Positions 1 to 7,865 of a stretch of DNA of 64,000 bases are shown here, piece by piece. The notes below the pieces were generated by a model. It worked only from the letters and a program-made list of their open reading frames with translations, made no database searches and was not told the origin of the DNA. The translations under genes and the position numbers were made by a program. Position 1 is the stretch's first letter. Each line of letters begins with the position of its first letter. The stretch spans positions 124,001 through 188,000 of the forward strand of contig NZ_JAAOIW010000013.1 in NCBI RefSeq assembly GCF_011440305.1, read 5' to 3'. Origin of the DNA: Paenibacillus agricola (lineage in GTDB: Bacteria; Bacillota; Bacilli; Paenibacillales; NBRC-103111).

Positions 1-325
1 CTAATTCTTCGCTGAAGACCACAACCTTCATGTGGGAAAAATCCGGCTCCAAAAAAAACTGCTGCTTGACCTGTTGAAAGGCTTGGCCGATGGAAGAAGC
101 AGATGTTTCAAAAATGTCAAAAGTATCTGGTGTCGTAGAAGTTCCCGGATTTTGCCCTTGTGGTATCGCACCTCTCAATGTGAGATTAAATTCCCCGGAT
201 TTGCCTTTATCTAAGCCTATGGCCACGATGTACTGGCGGCGGTCAATATCTTTATAATCGGAACGGCACCCTTGCAGCATGATAAGAAAACACAAGCTTA
301 TCCCGAAAGCTTTGCTATGACGCAA
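1..325 (-). CDS. gerC: Ger(x)C-family spore germination lipoprotein, partial
   Basis: C subunit of a GerA-type germinant receptor, a lipoprotein on the inner spore membrane. Only the N-terminal ~108 codons lie in the window; the gene runs off the left edge. The frame gives a hydrophobic signal ending in a lipobox (LQGC, Cys about residue 20), then the typical start of the mature protein (DYKDIDRRQYIVAIGLDKG). I chose the TTG at 325: it lies about 10 bases after AAAGGAG, whereas an in-frame GTG at 334 is only 1 base from it. The first codons overlap the end of gerB, so the two are translationally coupled. Third gene of the operon gerA-gerB-gerC. Family call is firm; the exact start is inferred. 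Confidence 0.85.
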   Translation of the reverse strand, partial: MRHSKAFGISLCFLIMLQGCRSDYKDIDRRQYIVAIGLDKGKSGEFNLTLRGAIPQGQNPGTSTTPDTFDIFETSASSIGQAFQQVKQQFFLEPDFSHMKVVVFSEEL

Positions 326-1394
326 GTAGGCCACGCTCCTTTCTTTTTGCAAGCACATACCACAAGATGCCGATTACATTTTGTTCAATTACCCATACAA
401 CTAAATATTGTTCAAAGTAATTAAAAAGGACAGCAGGTTCTTTGATGAACCAAGAGAAAATAACGTAACTGGCTAAAACGAAGCCTAAGCTGATTTTCGA
501 AATCATCTTTTTCTTAAACATGATATTAAGTAAACGATATCCCTTATAGGTGTGTAGGAGTATTCCCATGTACCCGCATAATAAGAGGAGGGGTATGAAG
601 AGAAACATTCCACGTTCTATAACAAATAAATCGATGGCAAACGTCTCAGCTGTCATTATCCAAACAAGATTCAAATTTCGAATCGCCCATGGACCGAACA
701 CGGATAGGGGGATGATCAATCCACACAAAGTAACTACAAGACCAACGGAAATAAAAACAACAAGGGATTTCTTCAAGCTGGTCGGTGCGAAATAAGGATT
801 CCAGACGGCGAGACAAGAATAACCTCCATAAACAAAAGCGGCAGCTGTTATCCCTTGCAAAGAAGGGGGCTTCCAGGCATGGACAAGCACTCCTTGGAAC
901 ATAACCCCATGTATTTCTTTAAAACCCAGCCAAAATATGATGAGCATGAGAATAAAAGCAATAGCTGTAAAAAAAGCTGTCATATACAAAATCGTACTAT
1001 CTGTATGCAAGAAAGTTAATAACGGAACGGTGATTAATAAAATCGCAAGGAACCAGACGGGGGTATTGGGCATAAGAAACTCTATAATAGGTTCCAATAT
1101 TGCCCGGAACATCAAGAAGCCCGTAACAAAAAGTAACGCTACATGCAGAATGGAGAGGATCCCCCCTACATATTTACCACACAAATAACGATTAATTTCA
1201 ATCATCGTAAATTTCGGAAACCTGTTATAGACGGACAGGAGTAACGAGATATTGATTACCGCGAGTAATAACCCAATTGGAACGGCCGATAAACCGAATT
1301 GCAGATAGTTTCTGGATATTACACTCGGTGCATTAAATATGGCATGATTGATCATAAAATAGGTCAATAAAGAAATATAAAATATGGCATTCAT
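315..1394 (-). CDS. gerB: GerAB-type endospore germination permease
   Basis: Integral membrane subunit of a germinant receptor, related to APC-type amino-acid permeases, thought to bind the germinant in the inner spore membrane. The 359 residues form about ten hydrophobic segments, with a short charged tail (AKRKERGLLAS). Length matches the family (about 360-370). The ATG at 1394 is preceded by GGGAGG with 8-base spacing; that ribosome site lies in the last codons of gerA, five bases upstream. The 3' end overlaps gerC. A second, clearly different gerB is at 58614-59717, so this is one of two receptors in the window. Germinant specificity cannot be read from sequence. Confidence 0.92.
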   Translation of the reverse strand: MNAIFYISLLTYFMINHAIFNAPSVISRNYLQFGLSAVPIGLLLAVINISLLLSVYNRFPKFTMIEINRYLCGKYVGGILSILHVALLFVTGFLMFRAILEPIIEFLMPNTPVWFLAILLITVPLLTFLHTDSTILYMTAFFTAIAFILMLIIFWLGFKEIHGVMFQGVLVHAWKPPSLQGITAAAFVYGGYSCLAVWNPYFAPTSLKKSLVVFISVGLVVTLCGLIIPLSVFGPWAIRNLNLVWIMTAETFAIDLFVIERGMFLFIPLLLLCGYMGILLHTYKGYRLLNIMFKKKMISKISLGFVLASYVIFSWFIKEPAVLFNYFEQYLVVWVIEQNVIGILWYVLAKRKERGLLAS

Positions 1395-1399
1395 CCTGT

Positions 1400-2746
1400 T
1401 TACCTCCCGCTGGATGATTTTTTTGTGTTAAATGGAATCGGGCCCGTAAAGGACTGGACCATCGAATAAGTTGAATTATGCAGGGTAAACAAGTAACTGA
1501 TAAGCAAAATGATGCCAATCGTTAATCCGTAAAATCCTGCGATGGTTCCCATGAAAAGCAATATGTATTTTAAGACACGCACTGTAAGTGACATCGTACT
1601 GATAGGTATCACAAAGTTTGCGATGGCCACCGCCGATACCATGATGATCATGATATCGCTGACCAAATTGGCTTGAGAAGCGGCTTGCCCCAAAATAAGT
1701 CCTCCGACCGTTGTAACCGTCGGACCGATTGTTTTCGGTACACGTAATGAAGCCTCCACTAATAATTCCATCATAATCAGCATAAAGGTAACCTCAAGAA
1801 AGGCTGGATATGGAAGTCCTGCTCTGCTGCCTGCGATGGATAAAGCTAGTTGAACGCGAAACACTTCCGGATTGTAGGCTGTAAAAGCAACATAGGCTCC
1901 AGGCAAAAGAATAGTGATGGATAACGCTAAATATCTTAAAATGATCATGAAATGACTGTATATAGGAAGCCCATAAGAGTCGTCCACAGAAGACATAAAA
2001 TCATGAAAATTTATGGGAGATAGACTGACAAAAGGGGTTGTTTCTATTAGATAAGCGATTTTTCCTCTGGAAAGCGCAGTGCTTACCCGATCCGGACGTT
2101 CTGTCACCATGGATCTTGGAAATAATAAAGGTCTCTTTATGGATAAATATTGTTGAAGTCTGGATACATCTTGAACAATAGGAATATGAAGGTTTTGTAT
2201 ATGGGAAAGCTCATTGTTCACAAATTCTTGATCAGCCAATTCACTATCGTACAGCATATAACCTGTAGTGTGGCTTTTTTCCCCAATCTCGAATTTTACA
2301 ATTCGGAGTGTTGGACTATGGTAATGTTTTCGAATTAAATTCAGATTGATCGAAAGGTTTTCCACAAAAGCCTCTAAAGGACCTATTATGGAAGCTTCAA
2401 CTTGGGGGGTATTAACGGAGCGGTTTTCATATTTTGCGGTTTTCTCAATCGTATAAATGTGATCGTTATATAATAAAACAGCGTTACCTTTGCATAACTT
2501 GAGGAGTAGTTGATCTGGGTTATTGCCGGGTTGACCAATAGAATTTATGTATTGTTCAAACTGCGTTTTGGAATAGCGAAAAAAAGGATCTATAAGCTGT
2601 TCATCAATAAACAACGCATCTGTTATTGTCGAGATATAATACAAAGTAAATTCCGATTCTGCAGAGATCTGTTCTTTACGTGCATCGGCATTATTCTCAA
2701 TAAAAGAATCCAAGGCGCTGGAAATAATCTGAATTTGGTCATTCAT
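1400..2746 (-). CDS. gerA: GerAA-type spore germination protein
   Basis: A subunit of a GerA-type germinant receptor. The N-terminal ~240 residues are soluble and hydrophilic, carrying the family signature (EASIIGPLEAFVENLSINL and ERPDRVS); the C-terminal half has about five membrane segments ending near PFNTKKSSSGR. At 448 residues it is slightly shorter than typical A subunits (about 480), mostly in the N-terminal tail. ATG at 2746 follows GGGG by about 10 bases. First gene of gerA-gerB-gerC on the minus strand. In sporeformers such operons are made in the forespore (sigma G); a candidate promoter lies just upstream. Family assignment is firm. Confidence 0.92.
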   Translation of the reverse strand: MNDQIQIISSALDSFIENNADARKEQISAESEFTLYYISTITDALFIDEQLIDPFFRYSKTQFEQYINSIGQPGNNPDQLLLKLCKGNAVLLYNDHIYTIEKTAKYENRSVNTPQVEASIIGPLEAFVENLSINLNLIRKHYHSPTLRIVKFEIGEKSHTTGYMLYDSELADQEFVNNELSHIQNLHIPIVQDVSRLQQYLSIKRPLLFPRSMVTERPDRVSTALSRGKIAYLIETTPFVSLSPINFHDFMSSVDDSYGLPIYSHFMIILRYLALSITILLPGAYVAFTAYNPEVFRVQLALSIAGSRAGLPYPAFLEVTFMLIMMELLVEASLRVPKTIGPTVTTVGGLILGQAASQANLVSDIMIIMVSAVAIANFVIPISTMSLTVRVLKYILLFMGTIAGFYGLTIGIILLISYLFTLHNSTYSMVQSFTGPIPFNTKKSSSGR

Positions 2747-2797
2747 TGGCGCGAATCCCCTTTATCGAGTATGTCGTCGTTATCGGTAACGCTGGTT

Positions 2798-2827
2798 ATT
2801 ATACCCTGTTAAAAAATTCATATCCAA
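2798..2827 (-). promoter_or_regulatory. Candidate promoter of the first gerA operon
   Basis: On the minus strand TATAAT (2798-2803) is preceded, 17-18 bases away, by TTGGATA (2821-2827). It reads either as a weak sigma A promoter (TTGGAT) or a sigma G-like one (TGGATA with GTATAATA). Forespore expression is expected for gerA operons, but the sequence alone does not separate the two. Confidence 0.35.
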
Positions 2828-2892
2828 AACTTGGGGGGCAAATTCAAAGGGAGCGGGTCCGTAGCAACGAACTGTGGGATAACGGTTAATCA

Positions 2893-2945
2893 ATTCAACT
2901 GCAAAAAGGACAGACGAATGATTGCATTCGACCTGCCCTTTATTA
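2893..2945. terminator. Terminator-like hairpin between divergent operons
   Basis: AAAGG...CAG...CGAATG pairs with CATTCG...CTG...CCTTT around a 4-base loop, with two small internal mismatches, followed on the plus strand by a T-rich stretch. No plus-strand gene precedes it within 2.9 kb, so it may be left from a lost gene or act in the leader of a minus-strand transcript. Confidence 0.35.
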
Positions 2946-2975
2946 TCATTGCATGATTTTGTTTGCCGATAATAA

Positions 2976-3006
2976 ATGAATATTCATAAAATATTGTCAA
3001 TATAAT
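2976..3006 (+). promoter_or_regulatory. Palindrome and -10 box before the first ABC importer
   Basis: A perfect 12-bp palindrome ATGAATATTCAT (2976-2987) sits 13 bases before a consensus TATAAT (3001-3006). No good -35 box is present at 16-18 bases; the palindrome occupies that place, as expected for a regulator-controlled promoter. It would drive the small ORF at 3059 and the importer at 3172-6290. Confidence 0.35.
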
Positions 3007-3058
3007 ATGAGGTAATAAGCACAAGAAATAATGGACGAGATTAAAAAAGGAGTGATCA

Positions 3059-3169
3059 TTGGCTGAAAGCATACAAAGATTGGATACCTTAGTACAAATA
3101 ACATTGTTTTTTTTGCATTTAGCTATCAACCAAGATGAAAACCGAATAATAACGTTAGTAGGTGACTAG
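3059..3169 (+). CDS. Possible 36-residue leader ORF of importer operon
   Basis: A TTG codon 7 bases after AAAAAAGGAG opens a 36-codon frame (MAESIQRLDTLVQ..., ending IITLVGD) whose stop is 2 bases before the start codon of the permease gene. Good ribosome site and tight spacing suggest translation coupled to the permease; the permease itself has only a poor ribosome site (GGTG), which would fit coupling. The middle is hydrophobic (TLFFLHLA). I recognise no family. It could also be chance. Confidence 0.35.
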   Translation: MAESIQRLDTLVQITLFFLHLAINQDENRIITLVGD

Positions 3170-3171
3170 AT

Positions 3172-4056
3172 TTGTATGTGAAAAATAAAGAACCATTTTG
3201 GAATCATATAAAAGTAGTTCCTTATCTTTTTATTCTGCCAAATATGCTTCTGTTTCTATGCTTTATGATTATTCCGATTTTGATGACTTTCTACTATAGC
3301 CTTGTTAAATGGGGAGGTATGGGCAGTCCCGTTTTTATAGGATTTGATAACTATTTGTATCTTTTGGGTGATGAGGTATTCAGAAAATCTGTTTTGGTGA
3401 CAATCATATTTACAGCAGCGACCGTTCCTATTCTTATGGTAATGTCACTCATGTTTGCACTTTTATTAAATCAAAAAATTAAGTTTAGAGCGTTCTTCCG
3501 TAGTGTGCTGTTCATTCCATCCGTAATTTCGTCCGTTGTTGTTGGTATGGTCTTTGTATGGTTGTTCAATGACCAATTGGGACTCATTAATTACATTCTC
3601 AATTCATTGGGTATACAATCTATTGGTTGGTCAACAAATCCCAATATGGCAATGGTAATGATTATCGTAGGTACGCTCTGGAGCCGAATAGGGTATAATA
3701 TGGTCATTTATTTGGCGGCACTTCAAGGAATATCCCCAGAGTATTATGAGGCCGCTACCATTGACGGTGCAAATTCTTGGCAAAAGTTTCGCTTTATAAC
3801 CATGCCGCTTCTTAAACCTATACATACTTTCATCTTAATTACTGTTGTCATTCACTCATTCCGTTCATTCGATTTGATTTATGTTATGACCAAAGGTGGT
3901 CCTCTTAATGCAACCACAACACTGGTTATGCATGTTTATGATACAGCATTTAAATTGAATTATTTTGGTCGCGCATCTGCATCGGGTGTTATTTTGTTTC
4001 TAATCCTTATGACATTTACTCTCTTTAGACTGAAATCAAACAAGGAGAACGTATGA
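3172..4056 (+). CDS. Sugar ABC importer permease (MalF type)
   Basis: First membrane subunit of a CUT1-type sugar importer. The 294 residues have six predicted membrane segments and the cytoplasmic EAA loop that contacts the ATPase (EYYEAATIDGANSWQKFRFI, about residues 185-205). The likely start is TTG at 3172, immediately after the small ORF at 3059. The stop overlaps the next permease gene by four bases (ATGA). No ATPase gene is nearby, so the importer must borrow a shared MsmX-like ATPase, as is common in Paenibacillus and Bacillus. The substrate is probably a mono- or oligosaccharide; nothing adjacent identifies it. Confidence 0.9.
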   Translation: MYVKNKEPFWNHIKVVPYLFILPNMLLFLCFMIIPILMTFYYSLVKWGGMGSPVFIGFDNYLYLLGDEVFRKSVLVTIIFTAATVPILMVMSLMFALLLNQKIKFRAFFRSVLFIPSVISSVVVGMVFVWLFNDQLGLINYILNSLGIQSIGWSTNPNMAMVMIIVGTLWSRIGYNMVIYLAALQGISPEYYEAATIDGANSWQKFRFITMPLLKPIHTFILITVVIHSFRSFDLIYVMTKGGPLNATTTLVMHVYDTAFKLNYFGRASASGVILFLILMTFTLFRLKSNKENV

Positions 4057-4904
4057 TAACAAACCAAAAAAAACAGCGAATGCGGTCACCGAGGGCCTCT
4101 CATATTTTCACTTATGTACTGATGGTTATCGTATCTATTATTGTTTTATTTCCGTTTTATTGGATGTTTGTAACGGCAGTAAAGCCTTTAGGGGAGATCT
4201 TTGAATTTCCACCTAAGCTGTGGCCGAGTGAATTTTTTTGGGGTAACTTCACAAAATCAATGTCCGTAACAGATTTCCCTACTTATTTTAAAAATAGTAT
4301 CATTGTGACTTCCATTGCAACAATTATTACCGTTTTTATCAATCTTCTTGCGGGTTACGCTTTTGCTAAGTATAAATTTAAAGGCAAGGAGTTTATGTTT
4401 TTAATCGTATTGAGTACATTGATGATTCCCATACAGGTAACAATGATACCTAACTTTATTATCGTATCTAAGCTAGGTCTGCTTAATACTTATGTCGGAC
4501 TCATTCTGCCTACTTGTGCAGAGGCATTTGGATTGTTCCTTTCTCGTCAATTCATGTCTGAGATACCGGATGAGCTTATTGAATCGGGACGTATAGATGG
4601 TGCAAGTGAGTTTCACATATTTAGTAAGATTGTTTTTCCCAACGTAAAGCCTCTTCTTGGTGTACTGGTTATCTTCACAGTAATGTGGCGTTGGAATGAT
4701 TTCCAATGGCCATTGATCATGCTTTCAGATAAAAAAATGTATACGGTGCAGCTCGGATTATCGATGCTAAATGGAGCGAATTACGTTAACTGGAACGATT
4801 TAATGAGTGCTGCACTTATTTCGATTATTCCAGTTTTGATCGTATTCTTTGCCTTTCAGAAGCAGTTTGTGCAGGGAATAACCTATACAGGAATTAAAGG
4901 CTAG
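4053..4904 (+). CDS. Sugar ABC importer permease (MalG type)
   Basis: Second membrane subunit of the same importer. 283 residues, six hydrophobic segments, EAA loop near residues 170-190 (ELIESGRIDGASEFHIFSKI) and the characteristic C-terminal end FVQGITYTGIKG. ATG at 4053 overlaps the stop of the previous permease and is preceded by AAGGAG within that gene, indicating coupled translation. The binding protein follows 69 bases downstream, giving the order permease-permease-binding protein, the reverse of the more usual order used by the other importers in this window. Confidence 0.9.
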   Translation: MITNQKKQRMRSPRASHIFTYVLMVIVSIIVLFPFYWMFVTAVKPLGEIFEFPPKLWPSEFFWGNFTKSMSVTDFPTYFKNSIIVTSIATIITVFINLLAGYAFAKYKFKGKEFMFLIVLSTLMIPIQVTMIPNFIIVSKLGLLNTYVGLILPTCAEAFGLFLSRQFMSEIPDELIESGRIDGASEFHIFSKIVFPNVKPLLGVLVIFTVMWRWNDFQWPLIMLSDKKMYTVQLGLSMLNGANYVNWNDLMSAALISIIPVLIVFFAFQKQFVQGITYTGIKG

Positions 4905-4973
4905 CTTATGCTAATTTTTATTTAACCGCGAGGTGTGATGATCAGATGTTTATTCATTTAAGGGGGAAAAAAG

Positions 4974-6290
4974 ATGTCAATCAACAAATTCAAAAGAACA
5001 CTCTCCACATTTTGTGCCTTGGGTATGGTTGCTTCCGTGGCCGCCTGCAGTACACCCGCAGTAAGTACATCAGGAACTGCTGGTAACGGAGTTGCCGAAA
5101 AAGGTGCCGTACTTAAGGTAGCCTATTGGGAATCATCTTCATCTGATAAAGCCGGTTGGGATCTGATGTTTAAGAATTTTGCAAAAGATCATCCGGAAAT
5201 TAAATTAGAGCCACAGCTTTATCCATCCAATACGTTTAGACAAACCCTAGACACAAGAATTGCCGGTAACGATTGGCCTGATATTGTTCGCTATACCTAT
5301 CAGAGACTTGGAAAATTTAAAGAGAACAATGTAATGCTTGATCTTAAAGGTAAAATTTCTGAAGAAAGTCTTAACGACCTGGTACCCGCATTTCGCGCAG
5401 CTGTTACATATAACGGAAAACTTGTAGCTATGCCTCACCATACGGATACAATGGCTATGTTCTACAATAAGACCATGTTCGAGAAATCAGGAATAAGAAT
5501 TCCTAAAGATGCGACTGACGGCTGGACGTGGGAGGAACTTACGGCCAATGCGCGTAAACTTAAAGCAGACAATAATTTAGAATATGCTTTTGGGGGGATT
5601 TGGGAGAATGGTTCCGGTTACCGTTACCTTCCATTTATCTACATGAACGGCGGATCGGTTTTGAGCAAAGATATGAAATCAATTACAATCAATTCACCGG
5701 AAGCTCTTGCAGCTACCAAGCTTTATGAGACATGGCAGAAAGAAAAGCTTGTTGTAAAAACTGGCTTCACGCAGGAACCAGCAGCCAATTTGCTTTTCGT
5801 TGCTAAGAAATTAGCGTTTACATTTTCCGGCAGCTGGCACCTTTCTTACATGGAAGAGAACATGCCAGGTAATTGGGGAGTTACTTATATGCCCCAAGTT
5901 AAAGGGAAAACCGGATCTGATATGGGTGGTAATTCAATCTTTGCATACTCTGGTACCAAATATCCAAATGCTGCAGCAATTTTTATTGACTACATGACCA
6001 ATAAAGCTAATATGAAAGCCTTTACGGAGGCCTCTAATTTTATTCCAGTACGCACAAGTCTTATCAATGAGGGGCTGAAATACACGGGTTTCCAGAAAGA
6101 GATGGAAGTAATGCTCAATATCGTTAAAACCATCGATCCTAAGCTGGCTGATGATGAGACATCTACTCGTTTCCAACAAATAAACCAAATCTATGGTGAG
6201 ATTATGGATCCAATAGCTATAAATGGTTCGATGACAGCTGAAAAGGCTTTGGAAAAAGCACAAAAAGATATGACAGAAGCTCTCAAATAA
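4974..6290 (+). CDS. Sugar ABC importer substrate-binding lipoprotein
   Basis: Extracellular solute-binding protein, family 1, delivering sugar to the permeases encoded just upstream. 438 residues. An N-terminal signal ends with VAAC (Cys25), followed by a Ser/Thr/Gly-rich linker and a two-lobe binding fold beginning LKVAYWESSSSDKAGW. ATG at 4974 is preceded by AAGGGGGAAAAAAG. Its end is followed by a strong terminator at 6313, closing the operon. Ligand not identifiable; aromatic residues (WENGSGYRY, FSGSWHLSY) fit a carbohydrate site. Confidence 0.88.
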   Translation: MSINKFKRTLSTFCALGMVASVAACSTPAVSTSGTAGNGVAEKGAVLKVAYWESSSSDKAGWDLMFKNFAKDHPEIKLEPQLYPSNTFRQTLDTRIAGNDWPDIVRYTYQRLGKFKENNVMLDLKGKISEESLNDLVPAFRAAVTYNGKLVAMPHHTDTMAMFYNKTMFEKSGIRIPKDATDGWTWEELTANARKLKADNNLEYAFGGIWENGSGYRYLPFIYMNGGSVLSKDMKSITINSPEALAATKLYETWQKEKLVVKTGFTQEPAANLLFVAKKLAFTFSGSWHLSYMEENMPGNWGVTYMPQVKGKTGSDMGGNSIFAYSGTKYPNAAAIFIDYMTNKANMKAFTEASNFIPVRTSLINEGLKYTGFQKEMEVMLNIVKTIDPKLADDETSTRFQQINQIYGEIMDPIAINGSMTAEKALEKAQKDMTEALK

Positions 6291-6312
6291 TGATTTGCAC
6301 GTTTGGATGAAG

Positions 6313-6348
6313 AACTACACTTTCGATGAAAAGAAAGTGTAGTTTTTT
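6313..6348 (+). terminator. Rho-independent terminator of the first ABC importer
   Basis: Perfect 12-bp stem AACTACACTTTC / GAAAGTGTAGTT with an 8-base loop, running into TTTTTT. It is 22 bases after the stop codon of the binding-protein gene. Confidence 0.92.
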
Positions 6349-6413
6349 GTTAGGTTAAGGTATCCAAGCAGCCATTAGCTTCAAAACATTTATCATTTAC
6401 TGGGTGCCGTTGA

Positions 6414-6497
6414 CATTTGGAATTAGACCTATTCGAGGGTGAGCATGAAATATCGGGTAGGTCAGCTTACGAAGTGTGGGATGCTTTGCGCGTTTAG
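6414..6497 (+). pseudogene. C-terminal scrap of an alpha/beta hydrolase-like gene
   Basis: A short frame without start codon reads HLELDLFEGEHEISGRSAY, then EVWDALRV and stop. The GEHEISGR...AY pattern resembles the catalytic-His region at the end of dienelactone-hydrolase/acetyl-esterase-type proteins. A TGA directly precedes it, and no upstream part is recognisable, so this would be a deletion remnant. The call rests on one short motif and is tentative. Confidence 0.3.
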
Positions 6498-6748
6498 GAT
6501 CATCGTTAACGAATACGATAATTGAAATATCATCGGGAGCAGGTAGCCACGGCTAGCCTGTTCTTATTTGTTCATACATAATAAGAGATAATTTTTGCAA
6601 AGATGAATAGCAGCTATTTGATGGTTTGTTAATGAACATGCAAAAGATTATGCCACAAGTAGTTGAGCTTAAACCAATTAAAATTACGCAAGAAGTTGTA
6701 GGAAGTGATCGCCCCATGCGGCTTACCCATCGGATCATAATAAAATAA

Positions 6749-6760
6749 ATCATATATGAT
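6749..6760. promoter_or_regulatory. Upstream copy of the GntR-type operator
   Basis: ATCATATATGAT, a perfect 12-bp palindrome identical to the core of the one inside the gntR promoter 134 bases downstream. Two identical palindromes around an FCD-type GntR gene suggest co-operative or looping autoregulation (inference). Confidence 0.5.
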
Positions 6761-6834
6761 ATGTGAAAGACATAACAATATAGTATACGATTAAATCCAT
6801 TTCGCGTGAAAATACTTAAATTAACGCTATTATT

Positions 6835-6904
6835 TGATGTTTAACAATGTTTAACATCATTAAAAACACTTTTCGTTGACAAATCATATATGATTGAATG
6901 CTAT
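6835..6904 (+). promoter_or_regulatory. gntR promoter with operator in the spacer
   Basis: TTGACA (6876-6881), 17 bases, TGCTAT (6899-6904). The spacer holds AATCATATATGATT (6882-6895), a perfect 14-bp palindrome, so a bound repressor would block polymerase. An imperfect inverted repeat of TGATGTTTAAC (6835-6859) lies just upstream. The adjacent FCD-GntR protein is the obvious ligand. Confidence 0.7.
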
Positions 6905-6970
6905 TTATATATTATTACGTATAATGGTAAAAATTTGTATGTAATTAAACGCAAGGAAAGGAGGAAGTGA

Positions 6971-7639
6971 ATGAATAAAAAAAAAGAAAAAGGAGTTACA
7001 ACTGAGTATATTTATAATTTGTTAAAAGAGCAGATTTTCGAGTGGAAATTATCTCCCGGACAAAAGATTAATATTGATCATCTGTCGAAGGAGTTAAATA
7101 TTAGCTCCATCCCTTTAAGAGAAGTACTCTCGCGTTTTCATTCCGAGAAGTTAGTTATACTTGAACCTTATAAGGGATACCGGGTCAGTGGTATTTTGGA
7201 TGATCAAAGTATGACGGCTATGTTAGAAGCGCGCATTTTAATTGAGACGCACGCGATTCGAAATATAATCCGATGCAATCGGTTACATATTTTAGATGGA
7301 TTGTCCCGTTTAACTGAGCAAATCTCTTCGATTAAGATGGGTTCGTCTTACAAGGAAGTACTTGAATTTAATCAATTAGACCATCTGTTTCACTTGTCGA
7401 TGGTAAAAGCGACAGAGAATTCATTTCTTGCTGATGCGTACGTAGGTATGCATTGTCATCTACACATCGCTCGTTTTTATCATGTAAGAGGCGAAGTGGA
7501 TCAACGTGAGGCTGCGCTTGAGCATGTGGAAATTGTGGAGGCAATTCGATCCCGTGATATATATCGTGCTGAGGAAGCTGTTACTAAGCACATTTGGGAT
7601 GCGAAAAATCGTTTATTGCAAAAAAAGGATAGGATTTAA
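6971..7639 (+). CDS. FCD-domain GntR-family transcriptional regulator
   Basis: 222-residue DNA-binding repressor, probably controlling the acid-sugar operon that follows. Residues ~1-75 form the winged helix (YIYNLLKEQIFEWKLSPGQK, LSKELNISSIPLREVLSRF), and ~80-215 an all-helical FCD effector domain with the usual metal-ligand histidines (FNQLDHLFHLSMV; MHCHLHIARFYH; EHVEIVEAI). ATG at 6971 follows AAAGGAGGAAGTGA. FCD regulators typically sense sugar acids or other organic acids, which agrees with the dehydratase and dehydrogenases downstream. Palindromes at 6749 and 6882 are likely its sites. Confidence 0.9.
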   Translation: MNKKKEKGVTTEYIYNLLKEQIFEWKLSPGQKINIDHLSKELNISSIPLREVLSRFHSEKLVILEPYKGYRVSGILDDQSMTAMLEARILIETHAIRNIIRCNRLHILDGLSRLTEQISSIKMGSSYKEVLEFNQLDHLFHLSMVKATENSFLADAYVGMHCHLHIARFYHVRGEVDQREAALEHVEIVEAIRSRDIYRAEEAVTKHIWDAKNRLLQKKDRI

Positions 7640-7755
7640 AGACGCTTTGAGTTTTTAAGATGGAGCTTCATCTTCTTGGATTCAGTTTGAGTAGCCCAAG
7701 GATTTTCTCTTTATGAGAAACCTTTAAAATAGAATGTACACAGGGCGTATCGTTT

Positions 7756-7769
7756 TGTAAGCGTTATCT
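7756..7769. promoter_or_regulatory. Candidate catabolite-response element (cre)
   Basis: TGTAAGCGTTATCT matches the CcpA consensus TGNAANCGNWWNCA at all but the last base. It is about 100 bases before the binding-protein gene, where glucose repression of a sugar-acid operon would be expected. Single mismatched hit, so tentative. Confidence 0.4.
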
Positions 7770-7865
7770 GGAAAAAGTTGATTATTAGTTAGAGGTGATC
7801 CATGACATGAATTGCAGGGCAAAGTCATAAGCGATGTATAAACTAAAATTAGGAGGGGTTAAGAA

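Noticed and set aside
6632-6748. 38-codon ORF ending THRIIIK, upstream of gntR
   Set aside because: Residue composition looks somewhat coding, but there is no ribosome site and the frame ends at the operator palindrome; no family recognised.
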